In this document: positions 23,396 through 34,585 of the stretch, one piece after another
Numbering within the stretch: position 1 is the first letter of the stretch
Layout: each line of letters starts with the position of its first letter
Origin: Varanus komodoensis
Taxonomy: Eukaryota > Chordata > Lepidosauria > Squamata > Varanidae
Direction of reading: 5' to 3'
NCBI RefSeq assembly: GCF_004798865.1
Contig: NW_025335268.1
Location: forward strand, 6,847,127 to 6,911,126
DNA: 64,000 nucleotides
Notes under the pieces: generated by a model
Told to the model about the DNA's origin: nothing
Seen by the model: only the letters and a program-made list of their open reading frames with translations
The model's database searches: none
Position numbers and translations under genes: made by a program

Positions 23396-24224
23396 GGGAT
23401 GTGCAGTTTTGTTAAATCCATGTTGTCTGCATTTCTTGGATTGTCATGTACCTTTGTTCTGTCAATCTAGTCATTGACAAAATCAGATTTTTTTTCAATT
23501 TCCTGAACAAATGTTTATTTTCAAAAATAAAACCTTCCCAGACACACAGGTTCCCCAGAATGCCTGTGTGTGGGGGATACATTATCACTCCTTTAATTTT
23601 ATTTGTATTGGTCAGGCCAATAGTTTCAAATGCTTTCAGGAGTAAAATTGTTTCCTTATTTTTAGGGACAGGTATTTGTATGACTCTCGGGACGCAGTGA
23701 GTGATTCTCGGGACAACAGGGTGGGTTGTTTAATGGATCCATCGCAGAGTATTTGGTTCTTTATTACTTATATTGAAAAGTATACAGTGACACTGGGGTT
23801 GCTTCTAGATTAGAACATTGCTGATGTATGGCTTTTTTATAATGAGCTAGAAGCCAACTTAAAATAAAGATTCCACACAGCACAATTAATATAGAGCTAT
23901 ATTAACTAGCAGTGCCCTTCTCGTCAGCCAATATTCTTCTACAGTGTCTGTTCACAATTAAGTTTCATTCAGCAAAGTTCCTAATGTTATATGAAAGGCT
24001 TGTGTTTGTAGATTTAGGTGCTAACAGCTATTTTGCTATAAAAGAAAGAAAAGAGAAGAAATTGTTAATTTAATACTATCCCAAGAGAGCTTTATTTAGC
24101 TTAATTTCCCTTATTTAAACTTTTAACATTTGATTGGTATAAGGAGTTTGAAAAACTTTAAGGTATTGCCCTCATTATTATGACTAGTTATTTTTTAAAG
24201 TAGGTAATTGCAGTTATGGTGGGG

Positions 24225-24285
24225 ACACAGAGATGCCTCTCACATTAGGACTGCAAAAAAAGGGAGGGTCTTCTCACTGATTCCC

Positions 24286-24316
<31 letters not shown>

Positions 24317-24604
24317 ACCCCCCTGTGGAATGATCTCTTTACTGGCACCAACTTAGCATCTGGTCAACATCAGGTTGAGGTTTCCTTTTATGCCTAGGCA
24401 TTTAAAGACTTACAAGGGTATTTAAGGACTTGAGCAGATTCACTATCCCTGGTGTTTTACAAGTTTACCTATATTATATGTTGTTTTAGCTATTTTTAAT
24501 TTGTTTTTAAATGTTTGTATTTTGGAAAGTTTGCATAGTGTTTTATGAACTACCACTTAGAGAACTTCAGCTATTGGGTGGTATATGGGTGGAAATAAAT
24601 AATA
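24225..24604 (+). mobile_element. L2/CR1-group LINE 3' end, old
   Basis: ccctgtggaatgatctcttt then an AT-rich 3' UTR and agagaacttcagctattggg with gtggaaataaataa matches the end of the L2 group (…LWN… then 3' tail). A 20-C and 11-A tract (24287-24317) lies within it. Confidence 0.55.
24287..24323. repeat. Homopolymer tract C20 A11 C6
   Basis: Twenty C, eleven A, then six C. Its length is likely to be unreliable in an assembly. Confidence 0.95.
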
Positions 24605-24954
24605 TGTCAGAGCAGCCACAGGAGGCAAGTAAAAATCCCCTTTCAATAACTAGTGCAAGCAAGTGCTTTATTCTTACAAGAACTGTAATACTTCTATTTC
24701 TTATTCTTTCTACTATGTGGACAAACAAAGATGGTATCATGTCAGATAGTAAACTTTGGATAAGTGTAAATATCTCTTGAAGGACATGGGGAAATTATCT
24801 AGGGTTAGGAAAGCAAGCCAAAATGGCATCTTCTCAACATTATTTATTTAGATTTGTAATTTTCTACTGATCATTAGTTTTTGACATTCTATTGCTGGTC
24901 TTGATTTCTCTAATTCAATGTATGTTAATGTTTCATTGTTGTTTTTATGCTACT

Positions 24955-25161
24955 GATTTCCTTATATTCTGCCTTTTTTCTCTGACAAGGGACAGTCCTC
25001 TACCACCCTTTTATTCTTAAATCAACTCTGTGAGGTTGATTAAGCTGAGATTCAGTGGCTGGTCCAAAATCACCCAGTGGCATTCATGCCTGAGTGGGAA
25101 CTAGAACCTCTGTCTTCCAAGTCTCAGTCCAGCATTCTAACTGCCATGTCACACTGGCTTC
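24955..25161 (-). mobile_element. Sauria-type tRNA-derived SINE (antisense)
   Basis: In complement: agccagtgtgacatggcagt, then a box B-like gaggttctagttccc, then gggtgattttggaccagcca, then ctcacagagttgattt, ending in ggcagaatataagg. This is the full order of the SINE seen in sense at 46781 and 60709. Older than those by its divergence. Confidence 0.75.
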
Positions 25162-25811
25162 ATTTGTGTTAGTCTCTTTGGACATATTCCGGAGGGAGAC
25201 GTCTTAATTCAAAGAAATCAAACGCTTGTTGAGGGAAAACATTCCCAAGGTAGCCAAGTACATCATATTGAAGGATACAATTTATCTTTCTTTAAAAAGC
25301 ACTTCAATAACAAATGATTCAGGACATTACTTGAGAAGAAACATAGTGTAAAATACAACTTAATATGATCTCACAAGAACAAGATGTTACCTTGTCAGGA
25401 TTTTAGTCATAAAACAAAATAGTAAGGATGATGAGTGATTTCAAATTTGCAGTATAAATATAGTGGATAGGAACTGTGTTTTTACATAGTGCAACTATGT
25501 CCATAGAACTGCTGACATTTGTCAAGTTTTCAAACCATATTTATTTTTATGAGAAGCAAATGAAAAGAAAGAGATTAAATGAAAAACCTCTAACAACAAA
25601 TAAGGGACTGAACTGAATGGAAAATAAAAAGCAAATTAACAAAACAACAAGCTTCTGAAATATCCCAGATAAAATTTGGGACTTCCTATGATCAGAAGCC
25701 TGAATTGTAAAGCTAAGTGTCTGCATTTGTGAGCATTATGAAATGTGACCTAGGATGCTAGTCAATGTTAATTGCCATTAACTATTTGACACACACCAGA
25801 TTTAAATGTAT
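25162..25811. other. Stretch without recognised genes
   Basis: AT-rich. No coding pattern or repeat was recognised. Confidence 0.6.
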
Positions 25812-26565
25812 ATGTTCCTTATGGTCTCTGTGTCCCACAGATATGGACTCTGTGCCTGCGGAGAGCCTGTTGTTGGGAGGATTTTCCAAGTTAGGCTTGT
25901 TCTGATAGGAGCCCCTCCCTCCTGCCCCCTGGTGTATCTAGGAGGAGCTCGCTCCATTTTCCCCAGTTCTCTTCCATTTGACCTTGTGGGGGCTTTGGGT
26001 CTTTCCTCCTCTGTTCTCGTTCTTTCTTCAAAAACCCCACTTTATCCCTTGTTATACTTATCCCCCCACACATACACTGTACCCTCCCACTGTCATCTCT
26101 GCATCTCTAATTCTTCCTTCTTATTTTCTTTTTTTTTCTTTTGTCTTCCAATGACACTCAAGGTGCCTTTTTGGAAGTGCATCCACTGTGGGAGTCGTTT
26201 GCCTCCCACAGACAGGCACTCACTGTGTCTCTTCTGCTTGGGAGAGGAGCATTGTGGGGATACCTGTGTGCTCTGCCAGGCATTCATGCGACTGGCCTGG
26301 AAAAACCAAGCAGGCCAACTTTGGGCTGAGCTTTGGAGCTGTGCCCTTTTGGCTGTTGACTTGGCCACAGCAGTGCTGTCTGAGTGTCCATCCAGCTCAC
26401 AGGTGATTTCTCCTTCCAGCCCTCCATCAGTGGTTGCAGGGGCCTACTGGTTGTGCCTGGGTGCACAGAGGAAGAAAGTCAGGCGAGGAAGCTGGCCAAG
26501 AAGGCTTCCCCATGCAGCAGCTATTAAATTGAAATATCTGCGCAAGAGAGTTCCCCATACGTAAT
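25812..26565 (+). mobile_element. DIRS-like element, 5' fragment (fossil)
   Basis: A terminal-repeat-like start (ctctgtgtcccacagatatg ... cctgcggagagcc, then an 'agctcgctccattttcc' stretch) is followed by a short open region with a Cys/His-rich motif (CIHCGSRLPPTD..., CLFCLGEEH, CVLC). This motif is typical of the first protein of reptile DIRS-group elements. Only the 5' part is present, and it is a broken remnant. It is a different family from the copy at 14.7 kb. Confidence 0.6.
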
Positions 26566-26570
26566 GCCAT

Positions 26571-27286
26571 ATCTAGTTCAGTGCTTGATGCTTAGGCTTT
26601 GTCTACTGACATGTATTCTTTGAGAGCTACTGAAACTAAATTAGAGCCTCACAATTACCTGTTCTGAGCTGTAAGATTTATACTCAGGTACAACAAAGTG
26701 TATAAAAATGTAGTGCAAATGTTGGTCTTAATTTGCACCTTAGAGAGCCAGCATGGGTAGTAATTGAACATGCATATCAAAACAAAACAATAACCAAAAT
26801 GTTACACACTCTGTACTGTTCCCATGTATGATTTTCTATGTGCAAAACCACATAGAGAAATAAATAATAGAAATAAATAGCATGGTCATTAGCTTTTTAA
26901 AGATGTCTTGGCATCTGCAATAACTCACATGATAGTGCATCAGGTATCTGCTATAATACTAAGCTGCTTTTTGTCTTTTTGCTGCTATTGAGTATCGCAG
27001 CTGGTTTTCTAGTTTGTTAGTAGAATACAAGCATTGGGCATTGGAAAAGGGCCCACAAAGTGTCCATTAAAAGAGCAATTGCTTTTCTCACAGGTTTGTA
27101 CACTGAGTTCAACCTGAGCAAACTGAGTTCACTCACAGAATTCATCTGGATTCAGTCTATTAAAGTTAAAAGTATTAAAGTTAAAAGCATTGATTAATTG
27201 AGAATGAAGTTTACCACCTGTAGTGGTAGAAAAGCCTAAATTTGTAAGTTAATCTAATTGCAATATTTGAAAAATCTCTTTTGCAG
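26571..27286 (+). other. CNIH3: Probable end of CNIH3 intron 1
   Basis: AT-rich, with a good acceptor at its end (ctcttttgcag) and a 2 x 15 bp direct repeat (tattaaagttaaaag, 27158-27187). No exon 1 text (first membrane segment, FFAIWH end) was found here or anywhere upstream in the window. Confidence 0.7.
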
Positions 27287-27355
27287 ATAATTGCATTTGA
27301 TGAGTTAAAGACAGACTTCAAGAGCCCTATAGACCAGTGCAATCCAGCACATGCG
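27287..27355 (+). CDS. CNIH3: CNIH3 coding exon 2
   Basis: This 69-nt exon encodes 23 residues, from IIAFDELKTDF to CNPAHA. This is the highly conserved cornichon segment just after membrane helix 1. The acceptor is a pyrimidine-rich tract ending in ttttgcag and the donor is GCG|gtgag. Both borders are phase 0. The mammalian proteins have Arg where Lys is seen in DELKTD, and Val where Ala is seen in NPAHA, from memory; both are mild changes. A 2 x 15 bp direct repeat lies about 100 nt upstream (27158-27187). Confidence 0.95.
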
Positions 27356-27625
27356 GTGAGTTCCATTCTGCTCTTTCACTCAAACTAAATTTTGATGGAT
27401 ACACTACACTGACAACAGAAAATATGGTACAGAATTGAATAAGGATTTATGATTTCATGTAACTTATTTTTTATTTTAATGTATGAAAGTGGTGAATCTT
27501 GATCATAAGTATTTCTGATTCTGAACTGAGAGGAACTGGAATGGAAAGGTGCAAGCTAACAGTTTATTTATACAATCCATAATTGACTTTGTTTTTGCAA
27601 AGACAAACCAATGGGTATTGAACTA

Positions 27626-27786
27626 TTGTGGCTCAATAGAGTGTTAGACTAGAACTCAGGAATTTTTGCCTCTCATTCACATTCAGCTATGAAGCTCACT
27701 AGAGGAGAAGAGAAGGACCATGCGAGCTGCTCTTGCAGTCCTTGGAAGAGGAAAAGGCAGGATATAAATGTAATAATGAATAAATA
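27626..27786 (+). mobile_element. tRNA-derived SINE fragment
   Basis: tggctcaatagagtgttaga, then a decayed body, then ggaaaaggcaggatataaat and an (AATAATGAATA) tail. This matches the 5' and 3' ends of the Sauria-type SINE with the middle shortened. Confidence 0.6.
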
Positions 27787-27894
27787 GTTTGAATATGCCC
27801 ATAGGAAGAGTTGTAAGAGCAATCAGATATCCACTTCACCATATTGCAAGCTATGCATAATCTTTATTACTTATTCCCCTTTTCTTGCAAGGAA

Positions 27895-28005
27895 ACAAAC
27901 AGAGCTTACATAATCCCTTCCTCCCTTTATTTTATTGTCACAACATCCCTGTGAGGTAGACTAGGCTGAGAGTCCGTGCATGAATGAAAGTCACCCAGTG
28001 TCGGG
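27895..28005 (-). mobile_element. tRNA-derived SINE fragment (antisense)
   Basis: catccctgtgaggtagacta ggctgagag ... agtcacccagtg is the complement of the SINE body (…gtgactttg…cctacctcacaggg). Only the central part is present. Confidence 0.55.
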
Positions 28006-28185
28006 GAAGTGCTCCCACCAAGAGCTCAGTTCTTCTTCGACTGCCATCAAGAGCACATTGGGAAGTTCTTCCTCTGCTACTTACTGATACTGTAACTGTA
28101 GCTGTAACTCTCAGTAGGAAGAGTGGTCTTATGGGGCTTCTGTCTCATAACATCTGTTCAAAAGATATGGTGAAAAAAAGCTACA

Positions 28186-28285
28186 NNNNNNNNNNNNNNN
28201 NNNNNNNNNNNNNNNNNNNNNNNNNNNNNNNNNNNNNNNNNNNNNNNNNNNNNNNNNNNNNNNNNNNNNNNNNNNNNNNNNNNNN
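28186..28285. other. Assembly gap (100 N)
   Basis: Exactly 100 N within CNIH3 intron 2. The flanking bases aaaagctaca and tgtagctttt are exact reverse complements. Confidence 0.99.
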
Positions 28286-29206
28286 TGTAGCTTTTGACAT
28301 ATATAATTGAGATAGCTCATAACAACTATGTTATTTCCAGACAGGAATGCAGAACTGAGATTTCCCTTGATGCCTAGCTGTGCCCAGCTTCTCATCCTGC
28401 AGAATATTTTTCCCCTTTAAAGTGTTCGGGCTCAGTAGCAGAGAATTTATCTACTTCAAGGCTGCATAACTGTGCATGCTGACCACTCAAGTGTGTTGTT
28501 GTAGGTATTCCTGTACCATCTTGCCTAGATAAGCTAATCAGAGTTTCACAGTGTAAGAGGGAGATAGCCACCATAGCAAATCAAGTTAAATGTGCTTATA
28601 AACTTTTAAGCTTTTTCCCTCTGATGTACGAGCTGATGTACGTACTGCATGGATGGAAGGCACAAAAGCCATGTTTATCTAAACAGAACCTGAAGGAAGA
28701 AGGAGGTACAGTGTCTTTGAAAAGCAGTGAAGCAAGTTGACTCATACATGAATAAATAACAATCACACCAAGCAGCTAACAGTGCTTGTGTAGCCTATCT
28801 TAAATGCCAAGCAAGCCTCGGTTCTCCACACAGCCTCTACCATGATTGCGTTCACAACAGTGGCACACTGGATGTCCATGGCCGTAAGCAGATAGTGTGC
28901 TTGCACAGAACTGACCTACTTTAAAGAATTGTTTCTCTAACTTCTGTGGTTGTCATGGAGGAAGTATGAATGAACAGACTTTAATCAAAGGTTTGCTGTT
29001 ACTACAGATGTTTTCAAAGATACTTACAAGTGTTATGCAGATTATTCCAGTGGTTAATGCATTACTCAGTCATGAAAGAAGTATTATTACTTAGCTTAAG
29101 CCTGCTTGGATTGTGCTTACTCTATTGGGAATGTACTTCCCTTTATTCACAAATGTCTTCAATTATATACTTTTTGTTCATCTTTTCCCTTTTTTTCCTT
29201 TGACAG

Positions 29207-29254
29207 AGGGAACGGCTGAGAAATATTGAACGAATCTGCTTTCTTCTGAGAAAG
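29207..29254 (+). CDS. CNIH3: CNIH3 coding exon 3 (CNIH2/3-specific segment)
   Basis: This 48-nt exon encodes exactly RERLRNIERICFLLRK. The acceptor is a strong pyrimidine run ending in ctttgacag and the donor is AAG|gtaaga. The exon is symmetric (phase 0 on both sides). The 16-residue segment is present in CNIH2 and CNIH3 and absent from CNIH1, and it has been implicated in AMPA receptor binding. Skipping it would keep the frame and leave a CNIH1-like 144-residue layout; whether that happens is not visible here. The segment is basic and amphipathic, and every residue matches the mammalian CNIH3 I remember. Confidence 0.96.
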
Positions 29255-29730
29255 GTAAGAATTAACTCACATTGGTTGTGTGGTGTTTGAAGAGATCTGA
29301 GCCATCTTTGAGCTACTAAATTCAACAGTTACTTTTACTGGGGTAACTCTCCTGTTGCTTTCAGCAAGAAGGCAATCGTGGCAGGGTGAAAATTGGAACT
29401 GAGGTGATCTTTGAAGAAATGGAATGGATCTAATTAGAAGGAACTTTCAACTTGTCAATAACATCCTAAAAAGAAATGAACTTTTCAAAATGCATCACAT
29501 TCAACTTAAGAGCCTCATTTTTTCCAAGCAGTTTTGGAATTGTGTCTGACATATGGCCTTATTCCTCTGTGCTTGAGCTTACTTTTAAGCACATAGTCAT
29601 GCAATAATAATTTGATAAGTGGCACATTTAACAAGACTAGCCCACTGCTTTCTTGCTGACTTTCTTTTTCTTAATATGAGCCCTGGAGAGGTAATCAGTG
29701 TTTTCTGTTTATGAAGCTGTCTGAGCATTA

Positions 29731-29860
29731 GATAACTTCTCCATTGTGGTGCCCTTTCCCCCCAGATGCTTTGGACCACAGTTTTTATTTGTCATGCTGT
29801 CTGGGAATAGTTGGAGTTGTAATCCAATGCATCTGGGGGACACCACATTAGAGAAGACTG
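29731..29860. mobile_element. hAT-like MITE
   Basis: The ends taacttctccattgtggtgc and, in complement, cagtcttctctaatgtggtg are inverted matches. The core has ccccagatgctttggaccac and gttggagttgtaatccaatg. Same family as 3927. Confidence 0.65.
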
Positions 29861-31044
29861 CTCTGGTAAGTTCTGTTATAGGACCAGTAGCACGAGTAGT
29901 GGGTCTCACAGCAATTCCACAACTTATGAGTGTTTTGCAAACTTGATATATGTGGGCACCATACATTCCTATCTTTAAACATCTGGGTACATGTCTGGGA
30001 ACCACCACCGATGAATTTCTCTGTGATGGCCATATGTTACCTGCTCACAGCTGGTGAAACATGAACTGATCTTTCTTATGACCATTGTAATTTGTGGAGT
30101 TGCACTGAGCCTTTTCATACTGAGATAATTTTCTTCAGTTTTTCTTTCTCCCTGTCTGCTTCCACATTCCGTGCATACCACACAGGTGGATAGAGCTGTA
30201 ACATTGATACAGCATTCCTATGTTCTGATCAACTCAGATTTATTTGAAGTCTGCCTCCAATTTAATTAGCTGATTTTATTCATAATACAAAATACCTTTC
30301 AACTTAGAACCAGTCCAGTCTTATTGTTCTGCTAATGGTTTATGTTTCCAGTACCAGGAACCAGAAATGAATCAACTGAAGTATAAACACTTATATATGC
30401 TTAGTTGATTTCTACGGGAGTGTTAAGAATGTGTTTAAACATCTTATATTGCAATCAGGAAGGTGTATACATGTCTAACTTAAGCTGGAACATGCCCATG
30501 CCTGCAAAATGTAATCATGGCATACATAAAGTGCAAAATGTAGGCTAGTCCTCTAGGCAGTTTCCAACATGGAACAGATGTAGCAATAACCATAGGAAGC
30601 ATTTCACTTGCATCTTGTCTCAGGGTGATATAGACTGTCAGGTTTTTATCTATAAGCCCTATGCAAGATGCTGCTATTCCTTCTCTGTTGGACCGTCATT
30701 GGCAGAAAAGGCGAACAAGAGGCATTAAAGGTGCATGCCAGAGGTGGGTTAGTAGGGCCAAAGAGATTCATGATTTTAAAGCACTCTGTTCTCTCTGTCC
30801 ATGTTGGTGTGAAAAGAAAGAGATGCTGTGGGTCACATTCCACCACAGGCGATGAGATCCACAGCCTTGATGTAAAAAGTGGACATCATTTTCTTCAGTA
30901 TTCAGTCAGTACTGATGAAATGATACCTTTTAGACATTTGCTTTTAGAATGTGTTCTTTTATATGATGGAGAGTTTGATGAAAACTTTTACCCAAGTATG
31001 TGGCAGCTGTAAAATATCGTTGTAGTAGTTGTTGTTGCTTTTAA

Positions 31045-31140
31045 TGATTATATTTCTATATTGCCCAACGGCTGAAGCTGGGAGGTTTGGAAGGCAAATT
31101 CTGTGTTGGAGATCATTAAGAAAAAATAAAAAATAAAACT
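31045..31140 (-). mobile_element. L2/CR1-group LINE 3' tail (antisense)
   Basis: tatattgcccaacggctgaa gctgggagg is the complement of the tail at 24540-24604. It is short and decayed. Confidence 0.4.
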
Positions 31141-31249
31141 GTCAATATCACAATTCCTTTATACAAATAAATGTTGCAACCACACTTTTATTACTGTGTA
31201 TAGTATTGTTGCCACACTTCAAAAATAATACTGTAATGCTAGAAGTGCA

Positions 31250-31580
31250 GAAAAGTACAGCCAAATGATCAAGGCTGCTGGAGCAATGTCCCTATGAAAA
31301 AGGTTGCAACATGTGGATCTTGTTAGTTTAGAAAAAATGAGTAAGGGAGAGACATGCGAGAATTAAAATTATTCATTGTGTGAAGAAAGTACCCCGTCAT
31401 ATAATGAAGCTGAGTGGTGGGAGATTCAGGACAAGTAAAAAAAGTACACTTTCACATACTGTATTGCATGCCATTCAATACTACACAGTGTAGTGATGGC
31501 CAGCAGTTTTGGTGGCTTTAAAAGAGAATTAGACAGATTCATGGAGAACAGAAGTATCAATGGCTACTTGTCTTAATGGC
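31250..31580 (+). mobile_element. CR1-like LINE 3' end
   Basis: gagagacatgcgagaattaa, attcattgtgtgaagaaagt, agattcaggacaagtaaaaa, then ggtggctttaaaagagaatt agacagattcatggag. This is the order found in the complement of 22252-23065. No frame is open. Confidence 0.55.
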
Positions 31581-32424
31581 TTTATATTTCTTGCCAACCT
31601 CGTATTAGTTTTCTCCCTTGCTTAATGGTAAATTCAGCATACTAATTTTGTATATTATATAAATACGAGGCAAATGCTTTAATTTATGATATGGAAATGT
31701 AATTCATTATGTGGTTCCATGTCAAAGTCCTCATGCCGCCCTCAAGGTACAAAAAGTTGGACCACTCGGATCCGCACTGAGCCAAGCAGATCAATTGGTC
31801 TGCCTCAGCGTCTCATGTTGTTTTTGCTATAAGCAACAAATAATGGCTACTTTTCTAAAAGTGCTTTTACTGTATTACTTGCTAACTCAGCAGCCTTGTA
31901 GTTTCAAGTTGTGTCCTAGTTTTTGTAATCTAAAGGAAGAGACAGTGGTAATTTTATTAATGTATGTGTGTTGCCTAGAGATATCTTGACTACACCGGTA
32001 TTTAATTTTTATTGAGCTGAAGTATCTTTGCTAACAGCAGAAATAGCACCTTTTGGCTAATTACACAGTTCAAGTATAGCAAACTCCAGAGAACAAGTTA
32101 CTTTTCATACACTTAAATTGTTTGCTAATGTACCGTGGTTTCCAGCTGTCTTAAGGGAATATCCTGCTTTTAATTGAGATTGGTGCTGGGGGAGGGGAGA
32201 GGTAAACATAATAATTTAACAGAAAGAGTATCTATGGCAGACAATTGCTTATAGTAACTTTTGTCTGCATAGCAGTTCTGAGGTGTCCATGGTTAGTGGT
32301 AGAACTTTGGGGATCAATTAGAGCAGTGAAAGTAATTTATGAATAAGGGAAATATTAGGGCACGTGCCGTTTTCAACAAACAATGGTTATGATATTCTCT
32401 TTGTATAGTCTTGGGTAATTGGGT

Positions 32425-32745
32425 ATTTTATGCTCCTTCTTTCCTGAACAAATTATTTGAAGCATGCAGTTGGAATTTGCTACAAGTTTGGGTGGCTTTA
32501 AAAGTAGATTTAACAAATACATGGAGCATAAGACTATCCCTGGCTGCTGATGCAGATCATCTATATGCTACCACCTGTGTCAGACTTGTTCTGCCTATAT
32601 TCACCAGTTGCTGGCAAACATGGATGGGAGGTTGTTGTTGTTGTTGGGTCTTCCAGAGGCAACTGGCCACTGAGTGAAGAGAATGCTGGACAAGATGAAC
32701 TTTGGTCTCATCAAGCACAGCTCTTACGTTTTTATGCTCTTAATT
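32425..32745 (+). mobile_element. CR1-like LINE 3' end
   Basis: gggtggctttaaaagtagat, acatggagcataagac, ccagaggcaactggccactg and gctggacaagatgaactttg run in the same order as other reptile CR1-like tails. It ends near tcttacgtttttatgctctt and contains a (GTT)n run. Confidence 0.55.
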
Positions 32746-33210
32746 GCTCAGCCTGGTCAAACCTTTTCATCAACAATATGTTGAAAAGTATATTTTATAA
32801 CTATAACTATTTTACAGTCTTGAGGTGGTTTATTCAGTATTAAATCAAGCAATTCTATTTTGTTCATCTGGAAATGTTGTTGGGGCTATCATATTGGTTG
32901 TACTATAAATTAATGGGGAGCACATCTAATTTTGTGATTTTTTTAATTTAAAAAATAACTTTTGTAAGCAGTGCTCTTTTTCTATGTACAGCTACGGCAA
33001 GGGATCAGGGCCATTCATCTAGCTCTGTTTTTCTAAATGAGGGCGAGCACCAGGAAGGCAGCCATTCTCTCTCCTACAGCAATATCTTTTTGTTTGGTGA
33101 ACCATCAAGGCTCTTGAATTTCATCTATTGAGTGAGATGAAATGCTGCAGGAACATCACACAAAGGGAGGGGGACTGTGTGTGACTGTCAGTACAAGAAA
33201 ACTTGTTGGC

Positions 33211-33440
33211 CAGCCTTCTTCAGCCTGGTGCCTTCAAAATGTTTTAGACCAGCCTTCCCCAACTGATGGCGTTCAGAAGCATTTGGATTGCCATTCCCAG
33301 AATTCCTATCCAGCAGGACCATTGACTGGGAATTCTGGGTGTTGCACTCCAAATGTGCCTGGAAGGCACAGGGTTGGGGAAGGCTGCTGTAGTTGATAAC
33401 TCCCATCAACTCCAGGCAGTATTGCAAATGGTCTGGAGGT
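33211..33440. mobile_element. MITE with a second MITE nested in it
   Basis: The outer pieces (33211-33249, cagccttcttcagcctggtg ... gttttagac, and 33387-33440, tagttgataactcccatcaa) read as one hAT-like MITE split by the element at 33250-33386. Confidence 0.5.
33250..33386. mobile_element. Inner MITE with perfect 14-bp TIRs
   Basis: It starts cagccttccccaac and ends gttggggaaggctg, exact reverse complements. The interior is also palindromic (cattcccagaattcc / gggaattctgggtg). 137 bp. The flanking 8-mers do not match well, so no target duplication is claimed. Confidence 0.75.
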
Positions 33441-33919
33441 TATGAGAATTACTTCAAAATATACAGTGGGCACTAAGTTGGAGAAATCTCCTTCAGGCCA
33501 CTTCCAGAGGGAAAAAAATGGGCAATTATAGCCATTCATTTTTCCTCCTTTGTCTTTGATTGTTCTCCACTTTCTATATGATGTCTGCAGACCTTTGTGC
33601 AACAGAAGGTGGTACTGCAATCACAACACAAAAACATCCACACTTTGAATGCTGCTAATGATGCTGGAATGGGAGACAACGAGGAGCCAATGCTGGCACA
33701 ATGTACCACAGTGCAGCTTTCGTTCATTTAAATGATGTTTCTACAGGAGAATGTCCCATTGGTTAGGCAGTTAGTTAATTTCACAAATTCATTAGTGAGT
33801 GAAGGAAGGAATAGTGTGTCATCTATTTTGCTCTTTTTCTATGTATAGAAATAATAGCAGTTATAATAATGATAATAAGTACTTTTTCTGTGGAGAGCTC
33901 TTCCCCTTCTTGTTTCATG

Positions 33920-33993
33920 CTCCTTGTTTAGTGAGAACATTCACAGTTCTGAATTCCTTGAAGTAAAGGCGGAATATAAATGTAATAAATAAT
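33920..33993 (+). mobile_element. SINE/LINE 3' tail
   Basis: ccttgaagtaaaggcggaat ataaatgtaataaataataa is a typical retroposon tail. The 5' part is not recognisable. Confidence 0.35.
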
Positions 33994-34044
33994 AAAATTG
34001 TGACTATCACCATGGAAAGCAGTTATCTAGACATAGACAAGGAG

Positions 34045-34585
34045 TTAAAGGAAACAAAAGGTTTGAGCCTTTTTAGTTCAGAAAGAGGCAGCAAAGGAGG
34101 GATATGACAGAAGTATATAAAATTTTACATGGTGTGGAGAAAGTGGATAGACACTTTTCTCCCTCCTGTAATATTAGAATGTGGGAGTCCTTCAGTGAAA
34201 CATATTGGCAAGAAGCTCAGGACAGACAAAATGAAGCACCTTTTCACAAAACAAATAATGTATGGAATATGTTGTGGTAAGATGTGATGATGGTTACTAG
34301 CTTAAATGATTTCATCAGGGGATTTGGCACACTTATGAAGGATAACTTTATGGCTATTCGTCTTGATGAGTACAGATAATCTGTATGTGGATATATGTTC
34401 AGAGGCAGCGATTTGACTCCAAGTTTTGGGTACTGTACTGACTGCTGCCTTTCTGTCCTGCTTGTGGCTTAATAGCTCCTGGTTGTGAGCTTCCTGGATG
34501 CATAAGGTTGCAGAAAAAAGGATGCTGGAGATTAACTGTTGGGCCATCCTGATGGGGTTTTCTTATGCTCTTGTAGTATAACAAT
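34045..34585 (+). mobile_element. CR1-like LINE 3' end
   Basis: gagggatatgacagaagtat ataaaattt, tggtgtggagaaagtggata, aagctcaggacagacaaaat, gatttcatcaggggatttgg and ggatgctggagattaact run in the order of the CR1-like 3' region. No frame is open. Confidence 0.6.

Larger units (their letters stand above)
27356..29206 (+). other. CNIH3: CNIH3 intron 2
   Basis: This 1,851-nt phase 0 intron holds two SINE fragments (27626-27786, 27895-28005) and one 100-N gap (28186-28285). The rest, including 28286-29206, shows no recognised element. Confidence 0.85.

Noticed and set aside
25806-26564. 252-codon open frame with a Cys/His motif as a host zinc-finger gene
   Set aside because: The motif and the preceding terminal-repeat-like sequence fit the first protein of reptile DIRS elements. 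No splice sites or host family match were seen, so it is listed as a transposon fossil.
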